From the NCBI GenBank assembly GCA_002105175.1, contig MCGE01000001.1, positions 3,596,001-3,660,000 on the forward strand: a DNA stretch of 64,000 nucleotides, written 5' to 3'. Made by a program: the position numbers and the translations under genes. A model generated the notes under the pieces. The model had not been told where the DNA came from and did no database searches. It worked only from the letters and a program-made list of their open reading frames with translations. Origin of the DNA: Absidia repens (Eukaryota; Mucoromycota; Mucoromycetes; Mucorales; Cunninghamellaceae). Positions 58,755 through 64,000 of the stretch are shown piece after piece. Position 1 is the stretch's first letter; each line of letters starts with the position of its first letter.

Positions 58755-61212
58755 TTATTCAGTAAAAATTTGACATTGACAAGCACAATTGCTCACAGGG
58801 CAACTTGAATGTTTTTGAAACCAATCGAACATGTGTACAGCATGTCCGCCGTGTCGGCACGTTTGACACCATGTGAACCACATATCAAAGTTTGATAAAT
58901 CAGCTAATATAATGTAGCAAAATTAATATCAGTCAACATATTACCAAGCTTGAATAATAACAAATCTTACCATTGTTGGCATTACTTGATGCCATGGCCT
59001 GACGTATTGAATCTATCGGAGTGCCCATGTGGAGCAAACAGAGGGCACAACGAGGTAATGGTTTCCTACAACTTGGACATACAGTAGCCTATATAAACCA
59101 CAATAGCTTTTGTTATCCTCCTGTTGAATTTTTTTTATTTTGCTCTCTCCTCTGTAGTGTGACGTACCTTCTGTTTGCCACTAATACGGCCACCTGAGGC
59201 AGGGGATATATTAGCTTGTACATTCATCCTTTTCCCGTCCCGGCTCCGTATATTCTGAACCAATAGACTATGGCCCAATGTCTGCGCACAATATGTACAT
59301 CGTACGTATACTTGAGGTGATGCAATATCTTCAGAGGCGCTCATGTACTTTCCACGTTCAATGTCAAATTTAGCTCTAGGGTGCCAGAACTGCCATCTAT
59401 TTAGCAAAAGCCGATAACTTTTGACAACGATTTAGCACAAAAATGACCTAATTCAGGTTGACATGTTAAATTACCTTTCGATCCATTCTTCAGCGCGTAC
59501 ATCTTGTATTCTTCTTGGTACAATAAAGCCAACGAGGAGAGCGGCTGTCTGTATATCTCCATATCGATTGACCATGTTTTCCAGCAAATCCATCCCACGA
59601 GTACTTAGTCCGGTCAGCACCAACCCTTCAATGTCTCCTTCAGAGATCACATGATCCATTGTACGAGAGAGAAACATGACTAACTGCAAAAGAAACGATA
59701 TCAATAAACCGTACATTTTAAAAAATCAGAACAACCCACAAACCTCATCATCATCCAAGAACCGCAGTGCAATAGCTATTCGTTCTCGTAATGGTAAGGC
59801 AGTATACAAAAGCACCTGTTCCCAACTATTTGAAGCAATATGTTCAAATATTGCTCTTAAATACGGCCTGTGTATCATATCTTTACTAATTGATTCGCAT
59901 AACCTTTTCCACGTTGGGGCTGGATTGGAGTTAACCTGATAACCCGCAAGCACAATGGACACCAGCTTGCGCTGATGGTCTATAATAATAATAAAAAACC
60001 TCCACAAATGATCAGCCCTTATTATACAGATGTATAAATATATATATATATATATATGAATTACCGTCGTCGCTATCCTGGTCAGAAATATTTGCTAGTG
60101 ATTCAATTGCACGTTCTGTAAGACCGTTGAAAATAGACCAAGCAGCTGCTTTGTCATATTCTCCTTTAGATTCCAATCTATTGTTCAATATTCAGTTCAG
60201 TTCAGTTCAGTTTACACTCAACTACTGAGACAATTCTTCGTTTTCAATATATTACCCCACCAGGACTTCCTCCAATTGCTCTTTGGTCATATCGAAGCCA
60301 CATGAAGCTAGAGCAAGTTTCCTTTGTTCGAGCTTACTAGTAGTTGGAACAATATACAGCTGTTGTTTTTCCATTTCTTTGGGTGATGTCGGTTGCGAAT
60401 CCTTCTTTCTACTAGATGACGGTCGTTTTTGAGGCGAAGAAACGTTGGGTCGCGGTGTGTTTGAGGGGGAAGCCTTTCGCCCCTGTGCTCCTGCACGTAG
60501 TAAAGCATGTTAGATAGCAAGTTCAATATTCTAATTCATTTGCCTTTCGTCTTACCAGATCCCATGCAAATATGATATACACCTCTAAGGTTAAAATCCA
60601 TGCTGCCAAATTGGCCGGATTTACTAGTCAAGTCTACAGCCCCTTCATATCGATTTTATGAGTTTCCTTTTCGTAATGAAAGCACAAAAATCAAATACTT
60701 ACTTTCCATCCACAGCCAAGTTTCGTGAAGTTTTGCGCTTCCATGGACAATTTGCTTGTTGTCTTTGCACTATTATGAATGAAATCAGGATATATAAACA
60801 AATCAGACTTGCAATGAGCAAAGGCATGGAGTGCTTGAATCTTACATTCATAAGATAGCCTGCTTGGGCTCGATCACGCATAACGACTCCAATGTCATCA
60901 GTTAGTCGGTCAACCGATAAGATTCCCTCAGTACTACGAAAAGTCGACAGTTAGTGCAATAACTTGTATATTTTACTATACTAACCTTCTAGTAGAGAAC
61001 TTCTCATCAGGAGTGTACATGACAACCTGACCAAGTTCTGTAGTGGCAAGACCACCTTGAGGCTGCCATGTTAAGCTGTTCATTGCCAAATAAATTTGAA
61101 AAAAATCAGATGTACGGAGGGTACTACCACTTTTTGTATCGGAGTTTCGCAGGGTAAAGCCAAACCTTTTTTTTTTTTTTTTTTTGTATAATGGGTCAAA
61201 GAATCTGATTCT
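58755..61212 (-). CDS. GATOR2/SEA subunit MIOS (Sea4), C-terminal part, 5' end missing
   Basis: Component of the GATOR2/SEACAT complex that relays amino-acid status to TORC1 at the vacuole (family knowledge). Eleven exons: 60986-61212, 60846-60933, 60703-60769, 60556-60642, 60256-60490, 60065-60177, 59744-59979, 59475-59683, 59168-59396, 58971-59088, 58755-58903; phases close, giving 585 aa. The first frame visible (RIRFFDPLY ... [10 protein letters not shown]) matches the last WD40 blade. The alpha-solenoid follows ([15 protein letters not shown]), then [13 protein letters not shown] and the diagnostic zinc modules [15 protein letters not shown] and [14 protein letters not shown]. Roughly 270 N-terminal residues (the other WD40 blades) are not in the window; the sequence upstream is a large inverted repeat and a retrotransposon. 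Exon 1 contains A19 (six Lys); an alternative start of that exon is 61165. Confidence 0.88.
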
Positions 61213-61348
61213 CTTTTAGGAAAAAAGAAAAAACTTCTTTATTTTATTATACGGAGAATTTTTATTAAAAAAAAAAACCAATTCTAAATTGAAATGGCCG
61301 CGGCAACCAGTTTTTAAAACATCACGTGCACATAAACCAGGTGTAGAG

Positions 61349-61952
61349 GGGATAAAAAAGCATTCGAACGCCCCCAACAATTGTTTTAAGGTCAATGATC
61401 ACGTGGTATATATCAAAAAAAAAATCACTAATAAACTATCAAAACAAATAAATTAATAAAACAAAAAATTAGTTAATAGCTATAATTGTTAGCATTTTTT
61501 ATTTGTTTTAAAAATTTTATTGCCAAAAACTTCACAATTACTATATAAGAAATATATGTTTGATCGAAGTTGCTTTGTATGGGTTTGTTATATTATCGTG
61601 TAACTCTCAAAACGGGAATTTATACTTTTGCAGCTGCCTATTTTGGAATGGCAATCAAAAATAGCAGTTTGATGAGGCTCAATTGCCATTTTGAGAGTTA
61701 CACGATAATATAACAAACCCATACAAAGCAACTTCGATCAAACATATATTTCTTATATAGTAATTGTGAAGTTTTTGGCAATAAAATTTTTAAAACAAAT
61801 AAAAAATGCTAACAATTATAGCTATTAACTAATTTTTTGTTTTATTAATTTATTTGTTTTGATAGTTTATTAGTGATTTTTTTTTTGATATATACCACGT
61901 GATCATTGACCTTAAAACAATTGTTGGGGGCGTTCGAATGCTTTTTTATCCC
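61349..61952. repeat. 2 x 264-bp inverted repeat with 76-bp spacer
   Basis: Arms 61349-61612 and 61689-61952 are, as far as I can compare by eye, exact reverse complements, including a run of ten A/T. The outer ends read GGGATAAAAAAGCATTCG and its complement. The spacer (61613-61688) contains a further inverted pair, AATGGCAAT and ATTGCCATT. It lies between the MIOS remnant and the retrotransposon ORF1, with no open frame inside. Confidence 0.9.
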
Positions 61953-61961
61953 AAAAACTCT

Positions 61962-62005
61962 TTCGCTTAAACATCACTTTTTGAGCGGATAAACATTTAA
62001 GCGAA
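61962..62005 (+). promoter_or_regulatory. Hairpin in the retrotransposon leader
   Basis: TTCGCTTAAA (61962-61971) and TTTAAGCGAA (61996-62005) form a perfect 10-bp stem with a 24-nt loop, 73 nt before the ORF1 start codon. Role unknown; a structured 5' leader or promoter element is possible. Confidence 0.5.
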
Positions 62006-62078
62006 TACAACACATCGATTAGCAACTACTTCTCCAGCAAAGAAGAACTATCTATCCAGAATAGCAACGGTCTATAGA

Positions 62079-63475
62079 ATGACTACGACTTGGAGCGACA
62101 TTGTGGCTCGAGGACAGATGATGAAGGTCCCATCTCAGACACCACATCGGGATGGGCAAATGTCACAAGAATACCTGAAACTCTACGAAATTGAAGAATA
62201 TGCAGACCTAATGAAAATACACAGGGCTGAAAGTGTACTGGAAATGGCTCTCCATAGCAACACTGTCATTTTTGAATTCCTCTCAAGCGATTTCGAAAAT
62301 CCTCGAGATGTGTATAGCAAACTGTCGAAAGACTTGGGAACCCTGACAGGGGCTCGAATTATCAAGCCAAACATTGGACGAAACACCGGCACCTTTATGG
62401 TGGAAGCTCGTTTCGAAACGCAACAAATTGTGAACAGCGCGATCAGCAAGGGTATTGAAGTAAACGAAAAACAATATAAAGCGATACCATCAAGAAACGA
62501 AGACCGGCTCCCCAAAATGGTAAAAGTTCACGTGGTCGGAGTACCTTTCGAAGACACCAAGGAACTGACGGCCTCACTAAAATCATCACTGGCCCTATAT
62601 GGCAAGGTATGCAGAATTATGGCAATCAAACAAGCAGGCGTGTTTGAAGGTGCGATCACCGCCCTGTTGGACACGGATCCGTCACAAGGCCAGTTTGAAC
62701 CTCTTCAAAGGATGCTTTACATGAAAACGTGGGACATTTTCGTTCCAGCCAACTATCGAGGGCAACCCCCAGTTTGCTACCATTGTCGCAAAGCAGGACA
62801 CCTAAAGAAGGATTGTCCTATTCTGGCAGCCCTTAAATGCTACCGGTGTCAAGGACACGGCCACATAGCGCGACACTGCCCCAATGACGGATTGACACCT
62901 CGCAAGAGCACTGCCAACCAAGATGACACACCTGTTGTTAAGAAACAAAAAACTGAAGAAAATACAAAAAAAGAAAAAACATTGAAAATTCCGAAAAAAA
63001 TGAAACAAAAGAAGATACACAAAAAGAGGAAAAAAAGGAAAGTGCCAATGTACAATCAAAAGATGGCTATGACGCCCACCAAACAGGAGGGGGACGGTCC
63101 CCTAAGTTGTCAAGTAGCATTAGTAACAGTAATATAGCAACCAAAAGTGCCGAAAAAGTTGTTGCAGAGGACAAGCAACATACTCTACATAAAGAGGAAG
63201 ATACTCCCATGCCTTTGGCAGATAAACAAGTGGATCAGGACTCTGAGGCCAACAACAACGAACATCAAGGTACACTGGCTTCAAAACATGCACCAATCAC
63301 CATCAGAACCACTATGCCGGTTGACAGCCAGGCGGAAATGGTACAGACAGAGGAAAACCAGGAAACATTTATCACCTCCAGCAAAGAGGCGATGGAAATC
63401 AGTAAACGACATAAGAAATCATCCAGCATCCCCAAGAGGACAGATAAATCGTCCTCCATCTCGAAACGATCATAA
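62079..63475 (+). pseudogene. LINE ORF1 (Gag-like, two zinc knuckles), one-base frame break
   Basis: RNA-binding Gag-like protein of the retrotransposon. It starts MTTTWSDIVARGQMMKV at 62079. A central RNA-binding region (about residues 60-215) is followed by the zinc knuckles CYHCRKAGHLKKDC and CYRCQGHGHIARHC. The frame then shifts: 62079 reads to a stop at 63137, while the natural continuation (NETKEDTQKEEKKESANVQ, ending in a Ser/Lys-rich tail) lies in another frame to 63475. One extra A in the A7 run at 62994-63000 would join them into about 465 residues. Same kind of lesion as in two cellular genes here, so it may be an assembly error. Confidence 0.8.
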
Positions 63476-63478
63476 AAT

Positions 63479-64000
63479 ATGACAGTACAACCACTACGCA
63501 TATCAACCCTGAATGCCCGCAGCATTCTCAAAATCAATAACTCTCACAACCAACGAATGTACACGAAATTCCTACGATCCCCCTCAACCAACCCATGCGA
63601 CATACTATGTCTTCAAGATATCCACCCTACCCACGAAACATACCTTACAGACTCCACTATCCTCACCCTAGAACGCCTCTTCCCGAACACAACATCCATT
63701 TTCACTAAATATACTGCCATTATCATTTTTAACCCCCTCTATAAGATTGACAATGCCAGCATCACCATTGACCAACGAATCATTACCGCCGATATTATCG
63801 ATATCTCAACTTCCACCATGGTATGCAGTATCGCCTCAATATACGCCCCAGCTCAAAAATCCGCCAGACCTCAATTCTATCAAGAAATGCAAACCCATCC
63901 CCTCCTCAATGACCTCTCAAGACAATGGATCCTTATGGGTGATTTTAATATACACTACTACCGCTCTCCACTCCCAGCATACCTGCACGATTGGTCTGTA
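63479..64000 (+). CDS. LINE ORF2, endonuclease domain (partial, 174 codons)
   Basis: Start of the retrotransposon polyprotein, open to the window edge. ATG at 63479, three bases after the ORF1 stop. Features of the exonuclease-endonuclease-phosphatase fold: LRISTLNARSI at the N-terminus, ILCLQDIHPT (position of the catalytic Glu, here Asp), CSIASIYAPA and WILMGDFNIH. This nicks target DNA for target-primed reverse transcription (family knowledge). The Glu-to-Asp change in the QE(I/T)H position is common in fungal LINEs but could also signal decay. Confidence 0.85.
   Translation, partial: MTVQPLRISTLNARSILKINNSHNQRMYTKFLRSPSTNPCDILCLQDIHPTHETYLTDSTILTLERLFPNTTSIFTKYTAIIIFNPLYKIDNASITIDQRIITADIIDISTSTMVCSIASIYAPAQKSARPQFYQEMQTHPLLNDLSRQWILMGDFNIHYYRSPLPAYLHDWSV

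Larger units (their letters stand above)
61953..64000 (+). mobile_element. Non-LTR (LINE) retrotransposon, 5' part, runs off the window
   Basis: A short leader (61953-62078), an ORF1 with two CCHC zinc knuckles, and an ORF2 beginning with an AP-type endonuclease domain are in the order of LINE elements. The 5' boundary is uncertain: the inverted repeat just upstream could belong to the element. The reverse transcriptase would lie beyond 64000. Confidence 0.85.

Overview
This is nuclear DNA of an AT-rich filamentous fungus, most probably an early-diverging one (Mucoromycota, Mucorales-like). The genes are dense and carry many 50-100 bp introns with GTAAGT-type donors. They encode serine-, glutamine- and histidine-rich low-complexity proteins, and the set fits a fungus: a LIM/C1 RhoGAP, a vacuolar alkaline phosphatase, malic enzyme, an Osh3-type oxysterol-binding protein and the GATOR2 subunit MIOS. 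The organism call is inferred from style and gene content. No rRNA or species marker is present. Every exon model below was built by hand from reading frame, splice dinucleotides, phase and protein-family fit.

Layout. 0.4-2.3 kb (+): a protein with two different HMG boxes. 3.0-6.7 kb (-): a LIM-LIM-C1-RhoGAP protein. 7.8-8.6 kb (-): ribosomal protein eL18. 9.6-10.3 kb (-): a small PH-domain protein. 11.2-13.6 kb (-): a Pho8-type alkaline phosphatase, divergent from a small acidic protein (14.0-14.7 kb, +). 15.7-18.1 kb (-): a double-AAA ATPase of the AFG2B/SPATA5L1 kind, divergent from an unrecognised S/T/P/Q-rich protein (18.3-20.3 kb, +). 23.4-25.5 kb (-): malic enzyme. 26.2-28.2 kb (-): a zinc-ribbon/RING-H2 ubiquitin ligase. 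28.6-30.2 kb (-): a Ser/Pro-rich protein with a frame break. 33.2-36.3 kb (-): a GOLD-PH-FFAT-ORD lipid-transfer protein. 43.9-45.5 kb (+): a membrane protein with 59 consecutive glutamines. 47.5-50.5 kb (+): a 979-residue secreted protein with Asp and His tracts and three Cys-rich modules. 50.7-51.7 kb (-): a leucine-rich-repeat protein. 53.5-55.7 kb (-): an unrecognised basic Ser-rich protein. 56.7-58.1 kb (-): polyol (sorbitol/xylitol) dehydrogenase. 58.8-61.2 kb (-): the C-terminal two thirds of MIOS. 61.3-64 kb: a 2 x 264 bp inverted repeat and then the 5' half of a non-LTR retrotransposon that runs off the window.

The gaps are dominated by one dispersed repeat family (called R1 here, at least 13 copies in both orientations). 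R1 is often joined to a GC-rich module (R2) and a short hairpin module (R3). Around 37.5-40.8 kb these form a decayed tandem array, and a further ~1 kb copy lies at 52.2-53.2 kb. A 1,044 bp terminal-inverted-repeat element with TA target duplications sits at 31.0-32.1 kb.

The genes do not form one pathway. Several belong to growth and polarity (RhoGAP, PH protein), membrane lipid transfer (OSBP), nutrient signalling and vacuole (MIOS, alkaline phosphatase), NADPH and polyol metabolism (malic enzyme, polyol dehydrogenase) and translation (eL18; AFG2-type ATPases act in ribosome maturation). Three reading frames (AAA ATPase, Ser/Pro-rich protein, retrotransposon ORF1) are each one base short at a short homopolymer, so assembly indels should be considered before calling pseudogenes.
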